Shown here piece by piece: positions 31,084 through 44,982 of a DNA stretch of 64,000 nucleotides. The notes under the pieces were generated by a model. It saw only the letters and a list, made by a program, of their open reading frames with translations, ran no database searches and had not been told where the DNA came from. The DNA is from Polyodon spathula (Eukaryota; Chordata; Actinopteri; Acipenseriformes; Polyodontidae). The position numbers were made by a program, and so were the translations under genes. Location of the stretch: positions 11,208,781 through 11,272,780 of the forward strand of contig NC_054559.1 of NCBI RefSeq assembly GCF_017654505.1. Direction: 5' to 3'. The stretch's first letter is position 1. Each line of letters begins with the position of its first letter.

Positions 31084-34000
31084 CGTTTATTTTATTCTAT
31101 AAGGATTTTCATCTCAGTATTCCTCACAGTAAGTCAAGGACAGACAGCTGCTTGTGAATATGCATTAGTTTGACTTCATCATTACTGGGTACTCCAGAGA
31201 GTTTTGTTTTTTTTCTCAGGCAAATTACCTTAATCAGTTTAGAGTTTTAATTTCTATGATTTTAAAACACAACTCACCTATCTGCATTGTATCATTTTAC
31301 TTTGTGTTTCAATTTGAAGAAACATTTTTATCTATTAATATATAATAAACTAACCAGTACATTGAATGACTTCCTATTACCCTACTAAATATATGGCACT
31401 TTATTATCCTACTGTATACTAACACTTTATATGTGTTATGTTTAAGGTTCTTTATTATTTTACCCCATCGACTTCTTTGAGTGCAAACACACAATAAATG
31501 TACAAGAACAGCAGTGAACAAAACCTAATACTAAACGATGATTGTATGGGAGTTTATAGTCACTCAAATGCCAATATCCTTACATCCTTTTACAAAATGG
31601 GATACAATGCACCCCAGTATGAGCATATGTGACAGTTCCTTTCTCTTCTCCCTTTTGAGAAAACAAGGAAATGTAATGGATCATAAGTACACATGAATGG
31701 AAAACGAGTTTATATATCACCTGTGAAACAACACATGTGCCATGAGGTGGGAGGGGCATTCAAAATTGTGATATAGCAAAAGATAAAATAGACTAAAGTA
31801 ATTCATATTCTATAGGTCTGACTCAAACCTTGAAATCGTCAGAGATGCTGCTATGCTCAACACAGCATGTCTATTTGCCACTGTCACAGTATACTGGTTT
31901 ATTCTAAAGCCTCTGTTAGATATTGATTAGGCTATATGGATAGGGCATGTCAGCAGCAAGTCTCATAAAAACAATACAAGTGGATTAGCTTTCATCTCTG
32001 AACAGCCGCTCACTTCATTTTATTTCACATTTTCAGTGATTCATCAAAGGGTTGGAGTCAGGCGAGTCTTGGTCCCTCTCACCCTTCAGATCCCACATCT
32101 TCTGGCATCCTCTGGGTAGCGAAGGCCTTACATTGACATAACATCAGCCACCCTCCCTGAATTCAACACGAGGCTGGGTGCCTGTTTCAGTTTAAAAAAA
32201 AACCCTTAGCCCTTGATGCAGAATGTCTTATTGCTTTTATGCCAGTTCTATTGATTATAGAAGGCTGTTTATCTTTACCTGTAATCTGTAAATTATTGAT
32301 TACACTTGCTTAAGCCATCGATCACCCAGGGCAAACAGGGAAATGGGAAACTGAAAATATAAATCAATATAAAAAAATATTTTTGAAGCAATTTATTATC
32401 ATGTGTTAAATAATATTTTTTATATATTTGTTTTCACCACAAAAGGTTTCTGGTAACAGCCTGTTCCAGTTCGCCCAATAGAAAAGAATGAAGAATGAAT
32501 CTTTTCTGAAAAGCAGATCGAACAGCACATCGCCAGATCAATTTCGACTTCAAGGCCATATGAGAAAACAAACCAGGCATTTGCTGTTTTTTAAAAACAA
32601 AATCTATAACTCTGAACAGGTATCGCATTCAAAGTGTCTGAAATACTGTTTTCTATGTTTTTTTTGTTATTGCTAAGGGTGGTACGTCTGTGGGCACATC
32701 ATGCAATGTGGAGGAGAAAAAAAAAATAGATTAGTAATGTTTTTTTTTCATACTGCCCCCTGTGGAGGTACTAAAATGTAATCATTGTGTAAAAAAGGTG
32801 AAAGCAGACTGGCCGAGTCAGTTCCAGGTCAGGCGTAACACATTGACTCTGAGAACACTGCACATAAAGAGAGGATGCGCATGATAGAAGGGTTGGACAA
32901 CACCTGCCATAACAATATCCATAGGATGTGGGTTCGTCCCATCAAAGGAAAAATAAATAGTGAGTAACAATGGAACCTGGTAGGCTGAAGACATGAGATT
33001 ATGGGTAACAAGATTCTATCACCATGCATCATGATTGAGCTGTAACCCATGGCTAGAAGTGTAACTGCATTCACTGCTCAGTATGGCTACTATCCATCAA
33101 GGTAACATTAGGTAGCCAAAGACTGGTCCTAATCAGGTTCTGTGAAACCAGTCGTAATGATTTATTTTGAAATCTAAATGCACAAAAAAATGTAATTATG
33201 TAAACAGAAAGACGTGTTTAAAATCTGTTGTATATGATTTAAGTGTAATTAATAGACATTTGGTGTCCTTTTTGCAGCAACCTTAAAATCCTTTAGCATC
33301 TGTAAGGTTTCCCCTCGAAGTCATTCTGAAAAGATTGTACCCTAAGCCCTTTTTGTATAATGTATGTATTGTAGCACTAAATGAAATTCAGTAAAACATT
33401 TCGACAAATGTTTAACAGTATGTCTTTAGTCTTTAAGTTTGTTTTAGTGCTACTATATATGATTGTTTAAAGTGATGGATGAACTAGCCTGGAGTCAATA
33501 GTGGTTTGCTATTTATGGTCAATTCCCCTAGTGCCCTATTTTATGGCCTACAACAAGCACAACCAGGTAAGTTGTTCATTAGAAGGTAAGCAAGAGGTTT
33601 CCATTCCAACAAAGTATAATATTGACATACTGCCTGTATAAGAGACATTGCAATACTCTTTATTAATTGTTCCAAACATTATAAACATATATTTGTATAT
33701 ATTCTTACCTGTTTAATATCCTATTGATTCTTTGCGTGGATCATTATGCGTCATGCTTACTACTTAGTCCAGCAAAAAATGCTTCTGAAAAGCCTCCTCA
33801 GAACTGATTGTGGGGGAGTCTTTTAAAAAGTATGAAAACTAACTTTTGTAGCAATTTTGCTGAAACAGTTAGTAAGCATGGCAAATAATCCCCAAAGCAG
33901 AACCAGCAACAGAGAATCACACAGAGCCCATCATAGTATAATAGGATTTTAAATAGATTTGTAAAATTTTACGACTGCACATGATATCAGGTATTTCTTT

Positions 34001-36282
34001 AACTTGATGTTACTTTCCAAAAGCAAATATAAGACACGGTTTTACTTGAAAGGGCAACAAACACTCATGTGTTCAAATAGATTTTTATTTGAAATAGAGA
34101 TCTGGCATTGGCAGAAACAAGCAACAAAAGATGTTCTTCCGCCTTACCAACTGTACGGGGAGGGATTCAGTCTGTGTCACAGGATCACTGTGTCCTCAAA
34201 CCTAATGGTTCATTAAAAACATTCACCTTGATAGTGATTCAGTTCCATACATATTTGTGTTATTGTAATATGTTTCAATGCAGTATTGAAAATGAATGGG
34301 AGTAGCATCTTAGTAAATGGTTTCTGTATTTCCAGTACTATCAGTAATAGTTATAGTGCTCAGTTCCTAAGGACTGAGTAGTAGTGTGGATGGATTTCTA
34401 CTATTTGTAAGTTGGGATATCATGAGGTCCAGTCTGCTTCTCATCAACACAACTCAGGGACCTTGAAGATTGAATGGTCATGAAGAGCGGGGAGTGCAGA
34501 TTAATCTTCAGAAACACAATAGAATAAATCAATTATCATCTTTAGCTACCTGACTGCCATGCTGCAACAATCCTCTCCACAGTGCACTTCAAGTAACTTA
34601 TACCATATTCCCTTTTTTCTAGCGATCGTCCCTGGAAGTATATAAAAAAAAAATACACTTATGTAGTGTAAATAATTGGGCAGGTGGTCCAACATCATTT
34701 GCCCTTAGATTTAATTTTATTATCTCTGTCTCCAAATAATATTGAAAAATTGTGAGTAATCCCTATGAATAAAGGGGATAGATATTCTTGAAGCATAGTT
34801 TTGAATGATTACAATTATAGTTGTAGGCTGACACACCACAGTATAGATCTGCTAAAATGATTATTCAAGGCAGAAAGTCACAGAGCTGCATCATTACTTT
34901 CACATGCTCTTCTACCTTAAAGGTCAAATATGTAATTGATTCAGCTGTGTTTCTAAGCACCTCTTTAAGAGAACCCAAGATTGTAGCTTATAATGAGAAG
35001 AAACTTAAATAAAAAATCTGAATATTAGAGAAACATGTCCCTATTATGTTATTACATTAAGTCTGAAGTGATGAAATACCAACATATATTGCAGAACAAG
35101 GAAGTGGAAAGGATCCTCATTCAAATCACTTTTGCACTGATTGTGTCTATCTGTCTGTTTGACCGTATTTTTGTCATTCTGAATGTGACAGCTGCCTTAA
35201 ATTTTCATTAATCTTCTCCAAACATCTACTGTAGACCAAAATACCTCTAAGTTGCATTTGTGCATGCAATAAACTGTTGGTTATATAGATTTTAATCAAC
35301 TGATTAATCTAGTCATATATGCTAATGAAATTCAGCAAAGTAGTGGTTCAGGAAGGGAACACCATCAGTTAAATGGCTAGTATTTATTTTGTCACCCAAT
35401 AAACGACACATCCAATAATCAGCTATAACGGGCTTGGTATCCTATCTCAATCCATTCGCTGTATGTCAGAGTTCGTTTCTTCCACATCAACCTCCACCTG
35501 GTCTTTTTGGCCTCATCTTTTTTACACTCAGCCTCTCCACTGTTAAGAAACTAAATTATGGGCAGGGGCATCTTGAAGGGAGAGGCCAAAGATGTCATGA
35601 AAATATGTATAACATTGTATTTATTGTGTAAGCTTTAATAAATATTATTCCTATAACATGAGTTTTCCTGACTGATCTATTTTTGTTTGAATCTACACCT
35701 TGGAGAAGACAATTGTTGGCTTTATGGTTTGTATCGCGTCAATTGGATTGTCCTCGAAGCAGCTGCTGCTCAGTCTGCTTTATGCTGTTCTGCGCTAGAA
35801 ATCATATCGCACTTGCAGTTGTTGCAAGATGTATGATTGCCTGAGGGAAATTCAGTTTTGAGCCAAAAATAGATGTAGAAGGAGAAGTCTTGGACAAGTC
35901 TTGTTTCCCTGCCATCAAAGTTATTTAATGGCGGCTCTGATTCAATTCAGAGAATTCTTCAGGCTGTCTTCAGGAATTAGATTTCTTTTCTCCTGGGAGA
36001 AAAATAAACACATAAAGATGTTACCACCATTGTATTAGGTGTGACAAAGTCAGAGATTTAGTGAAAGCACTGGTTTAATGAAAAACATAGAAGGTTGAAT
36101 TCTAAATTTCCATGTGTCTGTTTTTGAGCCCACTTCCTAATTGCATAAAAATTATTATTATTTAAATGTACTGTTTTGTGTTTGTTTCATTGCTATATCT
36201 CGTGAGAATGCGTGGTCAGCAGTTAATGATTTATTGGCAGATTGGCTGTCAACCACGCCTATGAGAAAACTTGTGCAGAATG

Positions 36283-37199
36283 TGGTTGAGGGATAAACTA
36301 GATAATTGAAGGCCAGTTAATCCCTCGACAACGATATAAAAAACAGCACCTTTTGCTGACTAGGGTTGGGGTGTACAGGGAGTAAGAACGAGCCAGAGAG
36401 AGAGAGAGAGAGAGAAAGAGAGAGGCTTATAGGTCAGTTAAAGTTCTACACCAGCATGATATTTGTGAAGTAGTGTTTGTCTGTTTCTTTTGGCCATCAT
36501 GCCTGTGATGAGTCAAAGGGATTTCGGTCTGTGATTCAGCCTCCCGACAGTAGATGGCATCAAACCAACTCGGGACTTCCCTTACCAAGATCTCGTGACC
36601 ATGGCAAAAGTCATCTTTTTGACGGGCAGCACCTTGGTGAGGGGCGGAAGTACGAGTATGTAAATTCCAGCCACTGGAGTCAAGTGAAGGATAAGGACAC
36701 TTGTCAGTTGGGGATTGGTGTTCCACTGACTACAGAGGCGGGACATTACATACTAAAGGGAACTTACTACTGTGTTCGGGGTTGGTCCGAAAGTAAAATA
36801 GGTGGAGTAACGGGTGGAGGGAGAGACTAGTTTGGTGCAGCGGGATTTTTTGAAAACACTAACATTTCTTTTGTCTTTTTTTTGTTTATGTATGGTTCGC
36901 CACGAAGACGATTAAAGACGAGTCATCACGGTCTGTTTTGGATTTCACCCCTGCACTCCTTCCCTGACGCCGTTTTGTTTTCTTTTGTTATTTAATTATT
37001 TTGTTGTGTATAGATAATAAAAATTAATTATTTTATTTCTGTACACATAAATTACTGTCTGGACATTTCATTTAATACACTCTCGCCTCACAGTGCCGTT
37101 TTGTTTTTGTATGGTGTTTTGGTTATGTTTATTCAAGCCGTAGTACTGGCGCCTGTGTTTCTTCCTGGTCTGACATCACCACCAAGTCATCCTGCCACA
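36283..37199 (+). mobile_element. Solo LTR (copy B)
   Basis: Allelic counterpart of 9545-10462, with the same AATG flanks (36279-36282 and 37200-37203). It differs from copy A more than the flanking DNA does, most strikingly at 36361-36394 and 36426-36428. Confidence 0.7.
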
Positions 37200-38274
37200 A
37201 ATGTAGACATGTCTTCCAATTAACATGTTACAGAGATTGAAATAAATCAAAAAGATGTATGTCTACAATATGTCTAGATGTCAATGAATGTGGGATGTGT
37301 CACGTACTTTATTTGTTTGAAATGTAAAACTATGTTAACCTTTTGCTGCCCAGTGTTCAAAATATTTGACATTGAGAAAATAGTAATTAAACAGGTAAGG
37401 TATCATACCCAGGGAAGTTAAGGGCTAAGTTTTCCAGTTCAGCTGAAGACCCTCATTCTTTACTTGAATGACCTTGATTATCAGCTTGAGAAGAGCCACA
37501 CTGCATTAACCTGATCTATCAGCAGCGAGCTCTACAGTGTCTTTGACATGCTTTCCACAGCAAAGATGTCATCAGGGATGGATTCTGGCTGCTTATGTAG
37601 ATCACAATCTGAATAAAATCACGCTTAATACCAATTTGATCATCCCTTTTGATTCTTCCTGCAGAATTAAAAAAAAAAAAATCCACATAACTTTAAAGGA
37701 TTTGATTCCATGAGTCAGAGAATGCTCACGCAGGATTTACAGTATCTGACCACTGAAGTAAGTTTGGATAAAGTTGTATATGTAAGGTATAAACCACGAC
37801 AGGTCGTGTGATTCCCATGATATATACCATGCCTGGGAGGGTGATAACCCGAGGAGTGGTATATATCATCGTAACTGCACGTTATTTAGTGTAAAGCTGT
37901 TCATTAGTGTGCAAGCCATAGCATACACTATATATACGCACTGTCATGTGATGCTGTTTAACCAATAAGAGGTGGTTATTTTTCCAAGCAGTGTTATATA
38001 TACAGGTGGATATTTTTCTAGTTTGGAGAGGGTATTATATTGTATTCAGTGTAGTCTGTTCGATATAATAGCACACACATTATAAAGCAATACATTGACG
38101 ATAGATTGATATCTGTCCATTTTGCGGCTTGTTTTTTTAATTGATTTGTTATTAAAGTTTAAATACATGTTTTTTTTTTTAGTTAATTTAATTAAAGTCA
38201 TAAAGTAACAAAAGCCTGGAACTGTTACCCCAAATGTAATTTTTCTATCAATAAAATAAAATAAAATAGATTGC

Positions 38275-40156
38275 AGTGCAGCTCTGTATATACCAGTTTA
38301 CTGCGAAGACAACTCTGTGTGGGCCATGGAGATATTTGATAAGGTTCATGAATCAGGTTAAATTACTGATGAGCAGCAAAAACTATACATGATGCAGTCA
38401 GCTGTCATAAGACTTGGCTATCGAAGTCTTTGAAAATGTTTTATCAGCAGATGTGCATACAGAAAGAGAATATTTTGGGAGAATATGAGAGTGACTCGGT
38501 TATCAATGAAAAGTAAAGTTTATTCATCTATTCACTTTAAGTTTACACCCATTTTGTGAGTTCCCCAGAGCTGCTTCGCCAGTTGTATTAACAATCTACA
38601 TGCTAGCCCTGCGTTACCTCTCAACACGGTTTGCCCTCTCGTTCTTTTTCACATTTTTGTGGAAGTTACAGTCACACTATATTTTAAGTGAAGCTTTTTT
38701 TTTTTTTTACTTTATTCAAGTGATAACTACAGGGTGCAGTGTATTAGGTGATGCCAGTCTTCTGAGTGGGTAAGAGCCGAGGAAGTTATATAATGATGTG
38801 TATTACAATCGACGCATCCTCTAGTTATAGCTATTGCAGTCGATTAGAACCTCTGAGTTCCGAACACTAAACGAACTAACCGGTCAATCGAACATCCCAC
38901 TTTGAGCCGGAAGTATGCAATCACTCAATGATTGCAATGCAACCAGATAGGCAATCCTATAAGTAGCGTGCTGGTCAAACACAGTCAAACACAGGAGAGG
39001 CAGATTTCAAAGCAAGTTCTGTTAATATTAGATACTAATCCCACATTTTCTTCAATTTAGCTTGTCTTCAGTATAGGCACACTAAAGGCAGTGTAGTTCT
39101 TCGTTCTGTGCATGTGTAAAGCACATCTTACAAACAAAAAAACAAAGTAAGCCACATTCTTTGTGGCTTAGTTTCTTTACTAATGCAGGGTAAAACTTCA
39201 GTGTGCTTCAGTGTGCAATCAACACCACTCTAAAAACAGTAAATGTGTCACACCGGCAAGTTCTGATTTAATCATTCGCCTCGTGACCAGTTTACAGTAA
39301 GACTCTTTTCCTGATGAGGATAGACTTACAGCCACAGTGCTGATAATTCTTTGTCTTGGGGTTTTTAATGGTTATTTTAATGGTTACTGCAGAGTACTTA
39401 GCAGGGAACTGGGATTCAGTCAGTGTCTACCTTATAGAATTGCATCAGAGCTTGTGCTAATAAGAGCAGTTTTCCTGTAAGCTTGTTAGTAAACCAGTTA
39501 CATATTGCGTGCTTTAAAAAATGTACTTAGAACGTGTGTTATAATAACTAATACAAGCTCTTTTGATGTCAATACTCTTTTCTCATTGTAAAAAATTATG
39601 TTAAGGTTATTTAGTGCAATTGGTCTTACAAATTAAGTTAGTGTTACACTCAATTATCCCTCAACTGCTTTTTAAAATTATTTGATTAAGATCACCGCAA
39701 TGGACTCATTTCTGCTTGTCTCTTTCCCTTGAGAAACAGAGAGTAATTATTTTCCATGAGAATTATAAACACCATCATAACATGCCTTAATTAGTGTAAC
39801 ATAGAAAATTATGTTGTTTTAGCATAGTAATCAGTATAGTCAAGGACAGTAGCAACATGATTTAATATACAGTATTTCTCTACAATAGAAACAGTGGCAG
39901 ACGCGGATCTTGCTTTGGTAGACAAATGCAAATGCAAGGCCTCTAGATGTTAAACATTGAATTCCAGACAAAAAGAAACAACAGGCTATTTTACTATAAG
40001 GGAAATTTTGGATGCAGGTGACTGCATGTAGAAATCTTTGATTGCTGTGTAATTGATTGTAAACTATAGACTACAGAACCTGCTTGCATGGAGTATACAT
40101 CAGTTTTTACCATACAGCCATAATGTGGATGGAGGGCCCACACGTCTTAGACCCCT
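38275..40156. other. Non-coding, no recognised element
   Basis: Unique sequence to the right of the duplicated block. A T-run lies at about 38696-38708. No convincing gene. Confidence 0.5.
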
Positions 40157-40582
40157 TGTAACAGGGGTGTTCTGTTACGTGTAGTATCTGTTGAGAGACG
40201 AAAAAGACACAGAGGGTTTGCAGTTGAAACGCCAATCATGCGTCCAGGTTTTATTAATAGGCAATTGCAATGCTAGCCCTAGTGCTGAAGGAAATACCCA
40301 CACATTTGCAAATAATTACAAAAACACAAAACAGTGGGTAAAACAGCTAAAAACAAACATTTGCCATCCACTGGCTAGGCGCTGCTCCCGCTAAAAGGGA
40401 GATCCTGCTATAGGAACCTTCTCACCAACACAAACTAAATAAACTCTGGAACACAGGAACAGGAACAGGAAGAGGAACCATGGTTAATTGATTATCAGTT
40501 CTCCAATTGACACCTGGCCACCTGCTGTACACTGGCTTTCAATTAGGCAGGCAGGGAGGTCTACCCTCCCAGCCCTGCCACA
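40157..40582 (-). mobile_element. LTR-like element
   Basis: Read on the minus strand it runs from TGTGGCAGGGCTGG to CCTGTTACA, with an AATAAA (attaataaaacc) about 100 bases before its end, like an LTR with its R/U5 region. A second copy of its first 13 bases lies at 40705-40693, so it has a partial neighbour. No target-site duplication was found, so the limits are provisional. Confidence 0.5.
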
Positions 40583-41680
40583 CAGCATACACTGTGTTTT
40601 AACAAAATGTAACACATTTTATTTACTATCAAATCAAAACCATATTTTATTTAGAACCCCAAAGCAAAACATACCATTTACAGGGGCAGGCTCCAGCCCT
40701 GCCACATCCCCATATGTCGAGTAAGAGCCACACACAAAATGCAGGGGTGAGAGTGGACCATTTCTAATGAGCGGTTTCCTAAGATGGGGGCTTGCTTGCT
40801 CTTTTCTTTTTGTTAATGCAATTGCTTTCAATTGGTTGGCAAGCACATGGCCAGATGCAAAACTGATGCAAAGCACCTGTGACTAGTATGCAATACTAAT
40901 GTCATGAGTAGAAAACAATATTTAAGATCTTCAGTCCACAGGAAGACAAAATTCTCCTAAATACAACACTGGCAAAGTCACAGAAACAGAGACAATTCCC
41001 AGTAGTGTCTGAGACCAGGTCATACATTAACAATTCTTCACACGAGGGCCTATTAATATTACATTTCCCATCTGTCTGGTAGGTCCTATTTTAATGCATT
41101 GCCTTTCACTTCAGAGTCTAACCAAATCACACGGTCTTATAATATTCATGGAAAAAAGGGCTTAAATGTGTGAGCATAAAACCCAGGGGTTTGTGCCAAA
41201 AACACATTCAAACCTATTGTGACTGTGAGGAATGACAGCTGTGTTTGTGCTTCTTGGTCTGTTGTATTGAAACCTGACCTCATTTAAAGTTCCTGAGGCT
41301 TTTTCTCCAGTCCAGAAACAAACTTAACAACATGAATGAAATATTCAGCTTGGCTCTGATCCTGTGAAGAATTTTTTTTTTTCCCCGAACGACTCTCTGA
41401 TGCAGTGTAAACTTTATTTCGGACCAAAGAATGAAAATTAGCCAATGAAAAAAGAAATATAGCAATCCTGAGATAAATAAACAATATGAATACAAAGAAA
41501 GCAATTTCTGGAAAAATGAAGTACAGTAAAATGTTTTGGTTTTTATGCTTTGTTTAATGTGGTTGTTTTGTAGCTGCTTTCCTTGATCAGCATCTACTTT
41601 TGGCCTACCTGATAAACACAAGTTCTTATTAAATCTTATCAAAAGCCATTACAAAGGCATAAACTTGAACAATAATGCAC
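40583..41680. other. Non-coding, with a partial LTR piece
   Basis: 40583-40705 (minus) starts with the same TGTGGCAGGGCTGG as the LTR-like element next to it and has several AATAAA. The rest is unremarkable. Confidence 0.45.
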
Positions 41681-42100
41681 TGTGATGAGGTCACCCTCGC
41701 TCCTAGGTGTATTTTGGTTTACGGTATATAGTGTGGGTTATGTAGCATGGGTGATTTAAAATGTATTTTGGTGTGTGGGCAGACTGTGCTGAGGTCAGAT
41801 TGAATGATTGAATGTCATGGATTTCTCACTTGGGTTTGGTGTGTTAGCAGTGGAGAATGGGAGAGAGAGAGAGAGGAGAAATAAATAATTAAAAATGTAC
41901 CAATTGCTACTCATGCTGCAAGGACCAGCACTATACTTGCTCGTCTGTCTATTTTGGCCATCGTGTCTGTATTTTGAGTGTTTTGTTTTGTGCTTAAACA
42001 TGTTATTTTCAATTAATCTGAGCAGCTGCCCTTAACTCACCAAACTGTGTCTCTGCATTTCCTGGTCTGTGACGTCACCACACAAAGCCTATCTGTGACA
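41681..42100 (+). mobile_element. Solo LTR with perfect 5-bp target duplication
   Basis: 420 bases, TGTGATGAGG..ATCTGTGACA, flanked by TGCAC on both sides (41676-41680 and 42101-42105). An (AG)n tract and the ttttggccatcgtg region are shared with the LTR at 9545/36283. Confidence 0.8.
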
Positions 42101-42811
42101 TGCACTTATGAAAACCATATAATGTTTTTTATCGATACAGTAAAACATCTCAACATGTTAGAGCCGTAACTTGTATCTACTTGATTTAGTTTCACGTTAT
42201 GAACTGCAGTAACTATCAAATTCTTCGGAATAATCCAGCGAATTTGTTTAATTGCCGATTGGGATGCAGATCAATGTCAGACCCTGATGGAGTCCACCAG
42301 ATCTCAAATTAAATATCCTGAATTAATTCTTCTCTTTTTTCCATATTTGAATCATGACCAACAGGTGACAACCAGTTTGCTAAGCAAGTACATTTACACT
42401 GTGCCACCCTGGCTCTTTGTAACCTAATCTATTATAAAATATCTGATTGTCATTTACTACATTTATTGTGCAAGATTTATCCTGTTGAGGTTCCCTTTGT
42501 GATTGAAGGATTGTGTTTTAAAAGGTCTGCTCCCCCAGTGTTTATAATGCAAATGCAACCTTTTGAGTCGAAATCTCTTGAATGGGAAAAGTTTCAAAGA
42601 GCCTCCATTGCCTTCAAGAATCCCCCTGGGCTTCCATTATACTTGCATGACAAATACATTTTTCCGCCTTCAAGGGAATTTCATGTGTTTGTTTTTTTTT
42701 CATGTATTTATTTAAACTCATACAGAAAGATAATTAATCCTGGAACGTGTTACATACTTAAATTATTTACAGTCGAACGCAGCAATAGCTATCTTGTTTA
42801 TTCTGTCTACA
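42101..42811. other. Non-coding
   Basis: An open frame at 42466-42843 has no recognisable protein character. Confidence 0.5.
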
Positions 42812-43110
42812 GCTATAGTCAAAAGTTTTGTATCACCCTATAGAATAAAGTAATTTTGCTTCATAAAGTCGAATGAAACCTGTTGAATAATGTTACATTA
42901 ACATATTGAATTGCATACCACCGCTTTATAGTTTTCCCCTATACTACTATACACGAAAAACTGACACAAATTGAAAAAGGTGTCATTTTGAAAACTAACA
43001 TGAAGTACTGTACTACTATTATGGCTTCCGGTAGACATTTGCAAAATAACTTTGTAGTTTCTTTGACTACACAATGTTTAATACAATTCCTACATTATGT
43101 TCATATATGT
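42812..43110 (+). mobile_element. Tc1/mariner terminal fragment
   Basis: Starts with tatagtcaaaagttttgtat, which resembles the terminal repeat of a Tc1-like family (TATAGTCAAAAGTTT..). No transposase is visible and the right limit is uncertain. Confidence 0.4.
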
Positions 43111-43173
43111 AAGAGGCTCCCTTGAGAAAGATATGTATAACATATCAAAACATTGGGCAGCTGGCTCTTTGAG

Positions 43174-43174
<1 letters not shown>

Positions 43175-43233
<59 letters not shown>
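43175..43233. repeat. (TA)n microsatellite
   Basis: Pure TA array to the left of the foldback Tc1 derivative. Confidence 0.95.
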
Positions 43234-43237
<4 letters not shown>

Positions 43238-43320
43238 GTAAAATTATAATATATATATATAATATTATAAAATAATTACTAAGAGTTTTATATCTATAGA
43301 CATAAAATGCAATTAAATAT

Positions 43321-43872
43321 AATTGACAACAGAACTGACAGAAATTACAGGTGTCTTTGTCCATCAAATCAACAGTACAAAGGTCACTCTTGAAATTAGG
43401 ATTTAAAGGATGTGTTGCAGTAAGAATACTTCTGTTAAGAAAGGTGTGCAAGACTAAAAGGCTAAAATATGCACAAGCACATATAAATTGGACTATGAAA
43501 CAATGGTCAAATGTGCTATGGGCTGGTGATGGATGGACAACAACACCTGTGCCTTCTGCCAGTTCTGTTGTCAATTCAAAGCTTGTCTTCTTTCTATTCG
43601 TTAAGGATATTATCTTCAAGTAATACTTTTGGGTATTCCAGTCCTGGATTTGTCAATTACAGATGATGTTTCTCTGTACTTGTTGATTATGCTTTATGCC
43701 ACACCTTGAATATCAAGTGATGCAAGCTATTTCACTCAATATTTTTCCTTCTTTATGCAAGTCAAGGTTGTTATAATAGTAGAAAACACTAGTGGAGGCT
43801 TTGAGTAAATTGTTGATACTCATAATGCATCAGAGTAGAAAAAAGCAACTGTCTAAGACTTTTGCACAGCAG

Positions 43873-43873
<1 letters not shown>
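43321..43873. mobile_element. Foldback derivative of a Tc1-like transposon, right arm complete
   Basis: On the plus strand 43322-43365 encodes transposase text around the ELTTEL motif, followed by SLLKLGFKGCVAVRILLLRK and WTMKQWSNVLWAGDGWT. At 43532-43575 the first segment returns in inverted orientation and continues to the terminal repeat ctgctgtgcaaaagtcttag (minus strand, near 43873). Thus the N-terminal coding part is on the minus strand and the middle part on the plus strand. The left arm is cut off at a TA-rich stretch. Not functional. Confidence 0.75.

Positions 43874-43957
<84 letters not shown>
43874..43957. repeat. (TA)n microsatellite
   Basis: TA array directly after the Tc1 terminal repeat; TA is the Tc1 target. 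Confidence 0.95.
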
Positions 43958-43961
<4 letters not shown>

Positions 43962-44645
43962 ACCAAAAAATGATAAGACCTCATGCCTCACAAACACTGT
44001 GGCCATTCAGATCCCCTGCCAAGACACTGATAAATTAAGCATGAAAAATGAATTATTCTCTCAGATGGATGCAGCAGGGATCGACAGTGTGTCACTGTGT
44101 GAAAAACAGAGTGGAAGAACACCATTGTGTAGAAGCTTCTAGAACTGTGGATCTTTGACAAGTATCGCTGAAGACGTTGGAAGTCTTAACAAAATGAAAT
44201 TAGAAGTTAGCAAATAGATAGTAATGTGTGTGGAAGGATTATAAAAATATATATAATAAACAACACAAATAGGCAATGACAGTAAACCTAGAAGACTGTA
44301 TGTTCACATTGCTGTCTGGGATCTTGTTAGAAAGCCTATCCCATGTTTAAGAAAAAGAAAAACAGTACAGGTACTAGGGTTTGAAAGCCTTGGTTACAAC
44401 TTCTATAACTTGCTGCTGGCATTCGCAAGCCACAACAGTAAATTAACATCTCTCTTTCTTACAGAGAGTAAGCCTTAATCTCATATTGTCATTACACGAT
44501 GTAATATCCCCTTTTTATACTGGAACAGTAAAGTACATGTGATTTGATAATATAACACCTCAAGTGCAAATTTGTAAAATGAAGCACAGACAGCTCTATA
44601 ATATAAAATAGTTTTTTTAATCTGCAAATCTTTCTTTCAATACTA

Positions 44646-44648
<3 letters not shown>

Positions 44649-44722
<74 letters not shown>
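44649..44722. repeat. (TA)n microsatellite
   Basis: Pure TA array. The DNA between 43958 and 44982 is otherwise featureless. Confidence 0.95.
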
Positions 44723-44725
<3 letters not shown>

Positions 44726-44982
44726 TGTATTAAAGTGTTATACATCAAGTAAAGCTGCCCTGTACGTTAGACTGGGACCTGCATGGGTGTAGTGAGTGCT
44801 CAATGAGAGCTAGGTTTTTGATTTGTTTGTTTTGTGTCTTGAATAAAAGTGTGCAGGAGTGCTAAAAATCAAAGTTTTTATCTCTGGGTCACATTTTTAA
44901 AGGGGCACAAACCCAAAGGTACAGCCAGCTTGGTCACTAATAAATTTTAATAATAAAGACTGGGATTGAAGCATAGAGTGCA

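Larger units (their letters stand above)
26676..38274 (+). repeat. Copy B of the NPTX2 upstream block (in place)
   Basis: Continuous with NPTX2 exon 1 on the left and with unique sequence after 38274 on the right. The offset to copy A is 26675 up to the TG tract, 26659 from there to the 79-base indel, and 26738 or 26737 from there to the LTR end. This is the natural position of the block. Mostly AT-rich non-coding upstream DNA. Confidence 0.9.

Noticed and set aside
42466..42843. 125-codon open frame
   Set aside because: No family likeness and no splice or promoter context; its end overlaps a Tc1 terminal repeat.
43874..43957. Tyr-Ile repeat peptides over TA arrays
   Set aside because: Microsatellite translation only.
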